This document shows, piece after piece, positions 36,720-44,889 of a stretch of DNA of 64,000 bases (position 1 is its first letter; every line of letters begins with the position of its first letter). The translations under genes and the position numbers were made by a program. Origin of the DNA: Chitinophagales bacterium (GTDB lineage: Bacteria; Bacteroidota; Bacteroidia; Chitinophagales; JADJOU01); contig JAEUUY010000006.1 of the NCBI GenBank assembly GCA_016787225.1, forward strand, positions 124,001 through 188,000. Reading direction: 5' to 3'. Below the pieces are notes generated by a model, which was given only the letters and a program-made list of their open reading frames with translations, was not told the origin of the DNA and ran no database searches.

Positions 36720-36816
36720 CTCCACCTTATAAAAACGACTGAATCCTACTTTTATTGCTGATTTTCAATCACTTGAAATTACAAAAATAACTTATCAGTC
36801 AATTTGATACATTACC
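36720..36816. repeat. 97-bp cassette-end repeat, copy 1
   Basis: Gapless match to 37711-37807 with 86 of 97 positions identical. It lies three bases beyond the stop of the small minus-strand gene at 36820. Inner arms TTTCAA/TTGAAA and outer arms GACTGA/TCAGTC could fold. All three minus-strand frames hit stops within the first ~25 bases, so it is noncoding. Confidence 0.85.
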
Positions 36817-36819
36817 ATA

Positions 36820-37407
36820 TTATAAGATTCTAATACGATGATTATTATTCAAGTCTAAAAATTTATTACAATCATCATAATATAGTTTAGAATTCTTTTT
36901 AAGTCGTCTATTGTGTTTAAAAAACTCCTTCAAATCTAATTTCTGATAACCTTTTAAGCGATAGTACTTATCCCGAGTAAAATCATAAGCTAGAAAGTAA
37001 AAACCAACATTAAGAAATTCATTGTTTTCGGCTCTTAATGAATCAATAGAATCTTTATATTCTAAAGGGCCTAATTTATTGTCAATTGTATCAATAAATT
37101 CTTTGGTTTTGCTGTCTACTAATAAAAAATATTTTGGTCTAAGATCTATTCGAGTTTTAATGATTACAATATCATTTTTTAAATTTAAACAATCGGAAAA
37201 TTTGTAAATAGTTGTCAGATATTTTGATTCCTTATTGTCAATACCTAAATCCATCATTCGATATAAATCATAAACAATGGTAAACCTAGAATAAAGAGTT
37301 AAACGACCAGTGTCGATTTTTTTATCCCAACCATCCATATATGCAACCTGAGATATTAAGAGAAGTGGGAAAGTATTAAGAAAAGTTAGAATAATCCTTT
37401 TGTACAT
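36820..37407 (-). CDS. Small protein of unknown function, candidate immunity-type gene
   Basis: 195 residues. The N-terminus (MYKRIILTFLNTFPLLLISQ) is a plausible signal peptide; the mature part is rich in Lys, Asp, Tyr and Leu with no recognised domain. It begins one base after the stop of a start-less reading frame (37409-37639) and is followed directly by the 97-bp repeat. This tip-plus-small-gene order is that of polymorphic toxin/immunity modules, but the assignment is inference from context only. Confidence 0.55.
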   Translation of the reverse strand: MYKRIILTFLNTFPLLLISQVAYMDGWDKKIDTGRLTLYSRFTIVYDLYRMMDLGIDNKESKYLTTIYKFSDCLNLKNDIVIIKTRIDLRPKYFLLVDSKTKEFIDTIDNKLGPLEYKDSIDSLRAENNEFLNVGFYFLAYDFTRDKYYRLKGYQKLDLKEFFKHNRRLKKNSKLYYDDCNKFLDLNNNHRIRIL

Positions 37408-37408
37408 A

Positions 37409-37639
37409 TTACTTAGTAATTTTTTTTCTCAAATCAGGATTATTGTATTCTCTTTGTCTTAAATCTGCTAGTTTGCCAGACGGATCATCGGGGCTGTGTC
37501 CATCGTAGGTACTATATTCAATCTTTCTGCCATAAAATTTTGGCAATAAATAATCATAGTATTCATAGAAGCTTCGTATATAATACTCTATATGCCCAAA
37601 CTCATATGCTAGCTTCTCTCCTCTTGCCCCCTCGCTCTG
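37409..37639 (-). pseudogene. Start-less 76-codon reading frame, candidate displaced toxin tip
   Basis: An open frame with normal coding character and no start codon, bounded upstream by a TGA inside a hairpin repeat. It contains EKLAYEFGHIEYYIRSFYEY and YDGHSPDDPSGKLADLRQ and ends one base before the start of the small gene at 37407. The composition (aromatic, charged, a GHSPDDPSGK turn) is that of a folded C-terminal domain. It is read here as the remaining tail of a longer protein, possibly an Rhs-like or other polymorphic toxin. No family could be assigned. Confidence 0.5.
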
Positions 37640-37658
37640 TCAGGTGTTGCCACCTGAC
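37639..37658. repeat. REP-like perfect hairpin
   Basis: GTCAGGTG-TTGC-CACCTGAC on the plus strand, an 8-bp perfect stem whose minus-strand loop is GCAA. It supplies the TGA that ends the reading frame upstream of the 76-codon tip, so it may be what disrupted the gene. Confidence 0.65.
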
Positions 37659-37710
37659 AATACTATAAACAAAATTATAGCAATCAAAATTAAGATTACA
37701 ATATTTTTAT

Positions 37711-37807
37711 CTCCACCCTATAAAAACGACTGAAACTTATTTTTATTTCTGAATTTCAATCAGTTGAAATCTCAAATATAACTTATCAGTCAGTTTGATA
37801 CATTACC
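37711..37807. repeat. 97-bp cassette-end repeat, copy 2
   Basis: Second copy, 991 bp from copy 1, 26 bases past the stop of the small gene at 37834. The inner palindrome is longer here (ATTTCAA-CTGA-TTGAAAT as read on the minus strand), and the outer GACTGA/TCAGTC arms are kept. The differences from copy 1 are scattered substitutions without gaps. Confidence 0.85.
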
Positions 37808-37833
37808 CATTACCCTCGTTTTCTATTCATATT

Positions 37834-38226
37834 TTACTCTCTTCCCATTTCTCGCCAATTCAATGGAGGCAAAGTATCAGGATAAGACAAGCCAAATTTT
37901 TCATAATCCTTATTCGTCAAAATCAACTGATTATTTGACGGGTCTTGTGGGCTGTATACAACTTGGAATGACTTACCAGTATAGTGATTTGTGTTGGCAG
38001 AATTTACAATATATTTTCCTTCATACTTTTCGTTGTTAATAAAAAAGAAGTAATCGAAGTGACCAATACCCTTGCCTCCTCCTTCATACTTTGTGATTTT
38101 AGCCATTGTGAAAATATACTCCTTTAGTAACTTTTTATCCTTATTTCCATAGTATATGTATCCGACTATAAAGAATATTGCAATAATTGCAAAGGGAATT
38201 AATTCATATTTTAAATTTCTTTTCAT
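37834..38226 (-). CDS. Small single-span membrane protein, candidate immunity-type gene
   Basis: The ATG at 38226 is chosen over 38361: it gives MKRNLKYELIPFAIIAIFF, one membrane helix, followed by a ~100-residue soluble domain (HFDYFFFINNEKYEGKYIV, VVYSPQDPSNNQLIL) resembling DUF3592-like beta domains. Its ATG overlaps the TGA of an upstream truncated frame (ATGA), an arrangement typical of coupled toxin/immunity genes. The longer frame to 38361 would use sequence that reads better in another frame. Confidence 0.6.
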   Translation of the reverse strand: MKRNLKYELIPFAIIAIFFIVGYIYYGNKDKKLLKEYIFTMAKITKYEGGGKGIGHFDYFFFINNEKYEGKYIVNSANTNHYTGKSFQVVYSPQDPSNNQLILTNKDYEKFGLSYPDTLPPLNWREMGRE

Positions 38227-38327
38227 CTTTTGAATAATGTATCTGCTGCTTTTGTTACTGCTCCACTTGGTAAATCCCCCGTAAACTGCCCTCCAAAGCC
38301 AACAATTGACCAATCTAGCGCAGACAT
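38223..38327 (-). pseudogene. Truncated 34-residue reading frame, second candidate toxin tip
   Basis: From ATG 38327 the frame encodes SALDWSIVGFGGQFTGDLPS and AVTKAADTLFKR, then TGA at 38225-38223 that overlaps the next ATG. The frame extends eight codons upstream of the ATG before a TAG. It looks like the last part of a longer protein. It is short, so chance cannot be excluded, but the four-base overlap with the next gene and the parallel with the first cassette favour a real remnant. Confidence 0.4.
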
Positions 38328-38418
38328 AAACGAAGAGATGTCTGTGCTTTTCTATCTTCATTCTCTTTAAATTAAGGCACAGAGACCGTCTTTGATAGCT
38401 ATAGGGACTAATCTTCCT

Positions 38419-38919
38419 TTACTTCACCACTTTTGTTACATATTCTTCTAGCTCTCCCCGTTCCTTGATTTTTATATACTTTTCTAAATTCTTGTCCTTC
38501 TCTAGGGCGTTTTTATTGGCATTATAGAAATCTATAGCCGCTTCTATTCCTTTCATATTACCTTGTATTTTATTGTTTTCCTTATACTCTATCGCATATT
38601 TCGTCCAGCCATACATAAATATGACCATGAGTTCTGGATTGGTTTCCATGAAAGTTACTATCTCTGGCTTTATCTCGACGGTTACTGTAGGACTTCCCGT
38701 TATCCATGATATTATAAATCCATGTACAGCCTTCTCTTTTTCTTTATTTGAGTGTATGGGTGTAGCGAATATCCAGTCTATCGCTTTTATGACATCTTCT
38801 TCGTAATCTACATAGTCCTGTTTTTCTTTGAATTCATATTTTTCTGGCAGTTCGAATTCCTGACAAAACAGTTGAATATTTGATAATATGATAAGTGCTG
38901 TATAAATGTATTTTTTCAT
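38419..38919 (-). CDS. Exported protein of unknown function
   Basis: 166 residues with a signal peptide (MKKYIYTALIILSNIQLFCQ) and a helical, Glu/Lys-rich mature part (DWIFATPIHSNKEKEKAV, FMYGWTKYAIEYKENN). No named domain was recognised. It lies upstream of the two cassettes on the same strand and may be another immunity-like or simply a hypothetical gene; no 97-bp repeat follows it. Confidence 0.6.
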   Translation of the reverse strand: MKKYIYTALIILSNIQLFCQEFELPEKYEFKEKQDYVDYEEDVIKAIDWIFATPIHSNKEKEKAVHGFIISWITGSPTVTVEIKPEIVTFMETNPELMVIFMYGWTKYAIEYKENNKIQGNMKGIEAAIDFYNANKNALEKDKNLEKYIKIKERGELEEYVTKVVK

Positions 38920-39048
38920 TGTTGTTATTTTACAATCAAAGATAGCTCTATTTTTATCTTATTGTTATAAATTATCATCAGATTTCACCTTTCCTTTAAT
39001 TTTATTTCAATAATTGTTTTATCTTTACCATTCGATAAAAGTAATTAT

Positions 39049-40620
39049 ATGGAGCGACGATCCTTCTTAAAATTTATTTCCGCCACCACTGCCGTATCCG
39101 CTCTAGACAATAGTTTTGCTGCCGAACTACCTAAACTAAAACACTATCCTAGGCTATCTGAAATAGACTTTGAAGGGATTTCCTTTTCGAATGAAGACAA
39201 TGTCATCTTAACCAAGGAGCTGAAATACGCTGTATTGATTAAATGGCAAGATCCCTTAAATGAAAAGGATAGTTTTGGTTTTAATAATGACTTTATCAAT
39301 TTTGTCCCATTGGCTAAAAATGGCAATGAAGGTATCCTCTGGGTAAACCACGAATCTCCTGATAGATTGATGATCTTAGATAAAATGACTGACACGCCCA
39401 CAAAAGAAGAAGTAGAAAAAGAAATGTATTCTGTGGGTGGTGCCCTTGTTCACATTAAGAAAAATACAAAAACAAATCAATGGGAATACCTAAAAAAGAG
39501 TCCCTACAATAGGCGATTTTCGGCTTTAACCTTAATTCCTTTTGCTAATAACGTGGAAATTTTAGGTAAAAATATCACTATGGGCACCTTAGGCAATTGC
39601 GCTGGTGGAAAGACCCCGTGGAACACTATTTTGACTTGTGAGGAGAATTATGATTTGTTTTATGGTGAAACGGTGCATAAAGATGGCACGACCAGCTTCC
39701 GTAAAAGTGAATTCGGTTGGGAAAATCATTTCGAAAACCCTCCTGAACATTACGGGTGGGTAGTAGAGATAAATCCCATAACAGGAGAGGCAAAAAAACA
39801 TATTAGTATGGGTCGTATGGCTCATGAGTGTGCTACGACGACACGTTCGAAAAATGGTAAGGTCGTAGTTTATACCGGCGATGATACCAATGACGAACAT
39901 TTATATAAGTTCATATCCGATTCTGAAGATAATCTAGACAAAGGAGTTTTATATGTAGCGAATTTAGAAAGAGGCGAGTGGATACCTCTGGACAAAGATC
40001 TTCATATGGAACTGAATAAACACTATTCTTCCCAGATAGAATTATTAATCCAAACTCGTGTCGCAGCTAAAATAGCGAATGCAACTCCTCTCGCCAGACC
40101 CGAAGATATCGAAATTCACCCAGTTTCTAAAGATGTCTTTGTGAGCTTGACCAACAATAAACCCAAGGGAAACTACCACGGATCCATCCTGAAAATTATG
40201 GAAGAAAACGCCGATGCAGGCTCTATGAAATTTAAACACGAATATTTTCTCACAGGAGGAGAAGAAAGTGGCTTCTCTTGCCCAGACAATCTCGCCTTCG
40301 ATGATAAATACAACCTCTGGTTTACCTCCGATATAGCGGCTGGTTCACAAAAGAAGAAACAATATACTGCTTTTAAAAATAATGGCTTGTTTATGGTACC
40401 CGTATCAGGTAAAAATGCTGGGAAAGTCATTCAAATAGCCTCCGCGCCTAATGCCGCAGAGTTTACAGGTCCCTATTTTAGTCCTGATTATAAAACACTT
40501 TTTCTCAGCGTACAGCATCCTGGTGAAACATCAAAAGATAAGGATAATTTTTTAAGCCATTGGCCGATTGGCGGTAATAGTAAGCCCATTCCGGCGGTAA
40601 TTCAGATTTCATTAAAATAA
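39049..40620 (+). CDS. PhoX family (DUF839) protein
   Basis: 523 residues. The N-terminus (ERRSFLKFISATTAVSAL) is a Tat signal with the RRSFLK motif, fitting a folded metalloenzyme. The DUF839/PhoX propeller shows LGNCAGGKTPWNTILTCEEN, YGWVVEINPITG, KHISMGRMAHECA and TGDDTNDEHLYKF, regions that in PhoX bind Ca and Fe. Probable periplasmic phosphatase or related esterase. A TATCTTTA box at 39020-39027 may be its -7 element. It precedes the alkane hydroxylase gene on the same strand, 49 bases away. Confidence 0.85.
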   Translation: MERRSFLKFISATTAVSALDNSFAAELPKLKHYPRLSEIDFEGISFSNEDNVILTKELKYAVLIKWQDPLNEKDSFGFNNDFINFVPLAKNGNEGILWVNHESPDRLMILDKMTDTPTKEEVEKEMYSVGGALVHIKKNTKTNQWEYLKKSPYNRRFSALTLIPFANNVEILGKNITMGTLGNCAGGKTPWNTILTCEENYDLFYGETVHKDGTTSFRKSEFGWENHFENPPEHYGWVVEINPITGEAKKHISMGRMAHECATTTRSKNGKVVVYTGDDTNDEHLYKFISDSEDNLDKGVLYVANLERGEWIPLDKDLHMELNKHYSSQIELLIQTRVAAKIANATPLARPEDIEIHPVSKDVFVSLTNNKPKGNYHGSILKIMEENADAGSMKFKHEYFLTGGEESGFSCPDNLAFDDKYNLWFTSDIAAGSQKKKQYTAFKNNGLFMVPVSGKNAGKVIQIASAPNAAEFTGPYFSPDYKTLFLSVQHPGETSKDKDNFLSHWPIGGNSKPIPAVIQISLK

Positions 40621-40669
40621 AAACAACTCTTAATTCTGGTTTTAATTTGACGTTACAAACTAAATACAC

Positions 40670-41728
40670 TTGACAAAATATAAATATTTATTTAGTTTCT
40701 TTATCCCTGCAATCATTGGATTTTCTTTGTGGTCAAATTCTATATTTGTTTTTACTGCCCTTGTCTTTCTTTTCGGCATAATTCCTTTGTTAGAATTATT
40801 CTCTGTCGCCGATGATTCCAATTTTTCTGTAGAGCAAGAAGTCTCCGAAGGTTCATCTAAATTTTATGATTGGGTGGTTTATTTATTTCTTCCTTGTCAG
40901 TTTACATTAGTTTTTTATTTCCTTTTTACCATTGATAAAACAACAGAAACCTATTTAATCATCGGGAAAATCCTTTCTATGGGACTGGCTTGCGGTATTT
41001 TAGGCATCAATGTCGCGCACGAACTAGGTCATCGAGTTTCTTGGTATGAAAAAGCTATGAGTCAAGCTTTGTTATTGACATCGATGTATATGCATTTCTT
41101 TATTGAGCACAATTATGGTCATCATCAAAATGTGTCGACCGACATGGACCCCGCTTCTGCTAAACGGGGTGAGTCTCTTTATGTCTTTCACCTTCGATCG
41201 ATATTTACTGGTTATATTTCAGCGTGGAAAATTCAAGCTGAACTTCTTAAGCGCAAGGGTGCTATGTTTTTTTCTTTTCAAAACAAAATGATCTGGTTTT
41301 CGCTCATTCAGCTTGGTTTTTTATGTTTTATCTATTTGGTATTTGGCGTTAAAACACTGCTAGCATATTTAGCCGCTGCGTTTATCGGTGTTTTTCTTTT
41401 AGAAACAGTGAACTATATTGAACATTACGGACTTCGAAGAAAACTAAAGCCAAGTGGTCATTATGAAAGAACTATGCCCGCCCACTCTTGGAATTCAAAT
41501 CATCCTATTGGAAGAATTTTGCTATTCGAGCTCTCACGTCATTCTGATCATCATTATATAGCGACACGAAAATATCAAATTTTACGACATTTTGATGATA
41601 GCCCACAAATGCCTACCGGCTATCCTGGCATGATGTTATTAAGCACCATTCCTCCTTTGTGGTTTTTTCTGATTCACAAACGACTCGACACCTATAAAAA
41701 TCAAAAATTTCAATCTTTACTAGGATAG
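40670..41728 (+). CDS. alkB: Alkane 1-monooxygenase (AlkB type)
   Basis: Integral-membrane di-iron hydroxylase. All four histidine boxes are present: HELGHR, EHNYGHH, NYIEHYG and SRHSDHH. About six hydrophobic helices surround them. 352 residues, with TTG at 40670 as start because no ATG occurs before residue ~107, which would remove the first helices. It oxidises the terminal carbon of alkanes or other hydrophobic chains to alcohols using rubredoxin-supplied electrons; no rubredoxin gene is in the window. It is followed directly by an aldehyde dehydrogenase gene. Confidence 0.88.
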   Translation: MTKYKYLFSFFIPAIIGFSLWSNSIFVFTALVFLFGIIPLLELFSVADDSNFSVEQEVSEGSSKFYDWVVYLFLPCQFTLVFYFLFTIDKTTETYLIIGKILSMGLACGILGINVAHELGHRVSWYEKAMSQALLLTSMYMHFFIEHNYGHHQNVSTDMDPASAKRGESLYVFHLRSIFTGYISAWKIQAELLKRKGAMFFSFQNKMIWFSLIQLGFLCFIYLVFGVKTLLAYLAAAFIGVFLLETVNYIEHYGLRRKLKPSGHYERTMPAHSWNSNHPIGRILLFELSRHSDHHYIATRKYQILRHFDDSPQMPTGYPGMMLLSTIPPLWFFLIHKRLDTYKNQKFQSLLG

Positions 41729-41743
41729 TTGTATTTTACAATT

Positions 41744-43114
41744 ATGGAAGAAAAAACACAAAATTCTATTTTTTATGACCAAAAACTGTTTTTCTCCAGT
41801 CAAAAAACTAAAGACATTGACTTTAGAAAGCACCAATTGAAAAAACTAAAGTCCGCCATTTTGGCAAATGAGGATGATATTTATACAAACCTATTTTTAG
41901 ACCTACATAAATCTAAGCAAGAAAGTTTTTTTACAGAGGTTGGATTGGTTTTAAACGAAATTGATTTATTCATTTCCAAACTTAATTCTTGGTCTTCAGA
42001 AAAATCCGTTTTTTCCCCTTTTTATTTATTGCCTTCTCGTAGTTATATCCAATACGACCCTCTTGGTATTTGTCTCATTATTGTTCCATTTAACTATCCC
42101 TTTCAGCTAGCATTTTTACCACTGGTTGCCGCTATTGGTGCAGGAAACTGCGCTACTGTAAAGGGATCCGAACACACCCCTCATACGAATAAAGTTATTC
42201 ATAAGATAATATCTACTTGTTTCGACTCCAACTATGTCTGTTTTATAGAAGGAGATAAAGCTGTCAGTGAGGAACTAGTGAGGCTTCCTTTTGATTTGAT
42301 TTTTTTTACTGGTAGCACTACTGTTGGGAAAAAAGTCATGGCTGCAGCAGCAGAAAATCTAACCCCAGTTATCTTAGAACTGGGAGGAAAAAGTCCTTGT
42401 ATAGTAGATAAAACGGCTAACTTAACTCTAGCAGCTCGACGTATTGCTTGGGGAAAGTTCATCAATGCCGGGCAAACCTGCATTGCGCCCGATTATCTAA
42501 TCGTACACAACGATATTGTTGGTGATTTTCTACCTATTCTTACATCTGAGATTGAAAAGTTTTATACCAATGATAGCGCAGAATCTCCTTTCTATGGCAG
42601 GATTATCAACGATATTGCTTGGGAGAGATTAAAAAGAATGCTAAATGAAAATGAAATTTATTATGGTGGTAAGTCTGATATATCTAACCTGTATATTTCT
42701 CCCACGATTCTATATCCTATTAGTCCTGATAGCCTTTCTATGTCCCAGGAAATTTTCGGCCCTATTTTACCTGTTCTTATCTATGAAAATGATAGGGATC
42801 TTGAATCCCTATATCCCAAAGAAAAGCCTTTATCGCTTTATGTTTTTGGTTCATCTTCTTGGGCTAGAAAAATTTTGGCTCGTTTTCCATCTGGTGGAGC
42901 ATGTGTAAATGATACGGTAATTCATTTTTCAAATAAAAATTTACCCTTTGGTGGTGTTGGTGCCAGCGGTATGGGACATTACCATGGCAAAGCTGGTTTT
43001 CTTGCTTTCTCTCATTCCCGCGGTATTGTGCGATCCTACAATTGGATTGATTTGACTTTTCGATATCCTCCATATAAACTTTTCAACTGGATAAAAGGTG
43101 TTTTCCGTTTTTGA
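41744..43114 (+). CDS. Class 3-type fatty aldehyde dehydrogenase
   Basis: NAD(P)-dependent oxidation of aldehyde to acid. Motifs: FTGSTTVGKKVM for cofactor binding, LELGGKSPCIV with the general base Glu, GQTCIAPDY with the nucleophilic Cys. The C-terminus (FRYPPYKLFNWIKGVF) is the membrane-near tail of class 3 and fatty aldehyde dehydrogenases. The ATG at 41744 is preferred to the TTG at 41729. It starts 15 bases after alkB, so the two probably work in series on long-chain substrates. Confidence 0.88.
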   Translation: MEEKTQNSIFYDQKLFFSSQKTKDIDFRKHQLKKLKSAILANEDDIYTNLFLDLHKSKQESFFTEVGLVLNEIDLFISKLNSWSSEKSVFSPFYLLPSRSYIQYDPLGICLIIVPFNYPFQLAFLPLVAAIGAGNCATVKGSEHTPHTNKVIHKIISTCFDSNYVCFIEGDKAVSEELVRLPFDLIFFTGSTTVGKKVMAAAAENLTPVILELGGKSPCIVDKTANLTLAARRIAWGKFINAGQTCIAPDYLIVHNDIVGDFLPILTSEIEKFYTNDSAESPFYGRIINDIAWERLKRMLNENEIYYGGKSDISNLYISPTILYPISPDSLSMSQEIFGPILPVLIYENDRDLESLYPKEKPLSLYVFGSSSWARKILARFPSGGACVNDTVIHFSNKNLPFGGVGASGMGHYHGKAGFLAFSHSRGIVRSYNWIDLTFRYPPYKLFNWIKGVFRF

Positions 43115-43174
43115 CTATAGCTAATCAATTATTAGCAACATATTATACCTAACCTAATATTTATAATACCTTTT

Positions 43175-43456
43175 TAGAATATCTCAGATGTTTCGCAAAT
43201 GAGCTTAGATGTTGAACTTTGGGGATCGCCCATAACGGAGAAGCCGTAAAAATTGCGACGGAAGAGCGTAAAAATTTCAAGAGGAGGAACGACGAAATTT
43301 GAAATTTTAGCTCAGAGGAAGACAATTTTAGGCTTCGCAGTGTTAGGGCTTGACTTTTTTTGTTACTTTTTTGCCTTGACGCAAAAAAGTAAAGAAAATA
43401 GAATAAACGTAGATGGCATGCTGAGAAAGCATTTGCGAATTAAGTATGATATTCTA
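43175..43456. mobile_element. 282-bp MITE-like element with TIRs and target duplication
   Basis: Ends TAGAATATCTCAGATG (from 43175) and the complement of ...GATATTCTA (to 43456) form 27-bp terminal inverted repeats with 21 matches, including a perfect TTCGCAAATG inner block. Directly outside lie TACCTTTT at 43167-43174 and again at 43457-43464, an 8-bp direct repeat expected of a target duplication. Inside are perfect hairpins AAAATTTCAA/TTGAAATTTT (43271-43308) and TTACTTTTTTGC/GCAAAAAAGTAA (43363-43392). No plausible transposase is encoded, so it would need one in trans. Confidence 0.78.
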
Positions 43457-43476
43457 TACCTTTTAAACTTTTTACG

Positions 43477-43507
43477 TTTAATTTTCTTATTAACAAACCT
43501 ATCTTTG
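43477..43507 (+). promoter_or_regulatory. Candidate anmK promoter
   Basis: TATCTTTG at 43500-43507 is a perfect TAnnTTTG -7 box, with TTTA at 43477-43480 as a near -33 box and a 19-base spacer. The anmK ATG follows after 14 bases, so the leader would be very short. Confidence 0.55.
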
Positions 43508-43521
43508 CACTTCTAATAACT

Positions 43522-44571
43522 ATGCCGCTTTATTATTCTCTAGGTCTTATGTCGGGTTCATCTTTGGATGGTCTTGATATTTGTTATTCTTCTATAGAGG
43601 TGTCAGATGATAAATATTCTTATAAAATTCTCTCTGGGACTACTATACCTTTTTCTTCTTCTCTTTATCTTCAATTAAAAAATTGTCGCGACCTATCAGA
43701 GGAGAATTTAGCTCTTCTTGACCATAATTTTGGTCAATGGATGGGTAAACAATGCAAAGAATTTATAGCGAAAAAGAATATTATAAAACTCGATTTCATA
43801 AGTTCACACGGACATACAGCTTTTCATTTCCCCGATAAAGGTATCACGAAACAAATAGGTTCTGGTCAATCCTTGGCCGTTTCTTCTGGTTATCGCACGA
43901 TTACCAATCTTCGAGAACGCGATGTATCAGCTGGTGGTCAAGGAGCCCCCATTGTTCCAATTTGTGATTTGCTTTTTTTTCCAGAGATAAAATATTGTCT
44001 CAATCTGGGTGGTATTATGAATATTTCCATAAAACAAGAGGAATCTATTATTTCCTCTGATATTGGTGTTTGTAATCAGGTGATTAATTTTTTTGCCGAA
44101 AAGCTTGGTTTCTCTTATGATAAAAACGGCGAGCTAGCTAAAAAAGGTAATATTAATCAGAATTTACGAAACTCGTTGAACCAGGTTTCGTTTTTTCATT
44201 CCCCTTTTCCTAAGAGTTTAGACAATAGTTTTTCACAAGAAATAATTGCTATCTGTGAAAAAAGCAAACTATCTGAATACGATATCCTGAGAACATTTTA
44301 CCAGCATATTGTTGATCAAATTTTATTTTTTATCCCAGACTCTCGCTCTATATTAATTACTGGAGGCGGTGCTCATAACGTCTTTCTTTTAGAATTATTA
44401 AAAGAAAAAGGATTAAACCTCCTATCCATCGATAGTCATCTAATAGATTACAAAGAAGCCTTGGCTATGTCCTTGATCGGTGTTCGATTTTTAGAGAATA
44501 AATTCAACGTTTTGGCTTCTGTGACTGGTGCAAGAGAAAATACAATTTGCGGAAATATTTATAACCCTTAA
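43522..44571 (+). CDS. anmK: Anhydro-N-acetylmuramic acid kinase
   Basis: Phosphorylates and opens 1,6-anhydro-MurNAc during cell-wall recycling. ASKHA-fold motifs: GLMSGSSLDGLD at the N-terminus, SSHGHTAFHFP, GQGAPIVPICD, LNLGGIMNIS, and ITGGGAHNVFLLELL near the end. 349 residues is normal. It begins 65 bases after the MITE-like element and is followed 15 bases later by a YbaB-like gene. Confidence 0.93.
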   Translation: MPLYYSLGLMSGSSLDGLDICYSSIEVSDDKYSYKILSGTTIPFSSSLYLQLKNCRDLSEENLALLDHNFGQWMGKQCKEFIAKKNIIKLDFISSHGHTAFHFPDKGITKQIGSGQSLAVSSGYRTITNLRERDVSAGGQGAPIVPICDLLFFPEIKYCLNLGGIMNISIKQEESIISSDIGVCNQVINFFAEKLGFSYDKNGELAKKGNINQNLRNSLNQVSFFHSPFPKSLDNSFSQEIIAICEKSKLSEYDILRTFYQHIVDQILFFIPDSRSILITGGGAHNVFLLELLKEKGLNLLSIDSHLIDYKEALAMSLIGVRFLENKFNVLASVTGARENTICGNIYNP

Positions 44572-44586
44572 TATAAAATTTTAAAC

Positions 44587-44889
44587 ATGTTTGACATTCT
44601 ATCTAAATTCAGTGAAATCAAAGAAAGAGCTGCTAAGTTGAAAGAAACCGTACAAGAAAAATCTTTCACAATTTCTGATGAAAAACAATTAGTGACTATA
44701 ACCACAAATGGTAAAAAAGATATTACTTCTCTTTCTCTACACGATGATTTTTCTAAATTATCTAAGTCTGACCAAGAAATTATTTTGAAAGAAACCCTTC
44801 AAAAGTCACTAAAAGAATCAGAATCCTTTATTATCAGTGAATTAAAAAAGGTTGTACCTGATATACCAGGAATGAATATTTTCGGTTAA
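44587..44889 (+). CDS. YbaB/EbfC-like nucleoid-associated protein
   Basis: 100 residues. N-terminal helix, central three-strand sheet (FTISDEKQLVTITTNGKKDI) and C-terminal helices match the small YbaB/EbfC DNA-binding family, which is often co-located with recR or dnaX; here it follows anmK. Relatively divergent from the canonical form, so confidence is moderate. Confidence 0.7.
   Translation: MFDILSKFSEIKERAAKLKETVQEKSFTISDEKQLVTITTNGKKDITSLSLHDDFSKLSKSDQEIILKETLQKSLKESESFIISELKKVVPDIPGMNIFG

Noticed and set aside
36720-37807. The 97-bp repeats as integron attC sites
   Set aside because: The arms do not contain the canonical RYYYAAC/GTTRRRY cores and no integrase gene is in the window, so the canonical label was not used; the array-like organisation is reported as a finding instead.
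38227-38361. 45-residue N-terminal extension of the 37834-38226 gene
   Set aside because: The same DNA reads better as a tip in another frame ending in an ATGA overlap, and the extension places charged, Trp-rich residues before the membrane helix.
43253-43516. An 87-codon open frame upstream of anmK
   Set aside because: It runs through the hairpins and right TIR of the MITE-like element and its product is low-complexity with no domain; it is explained by the repeat structure.
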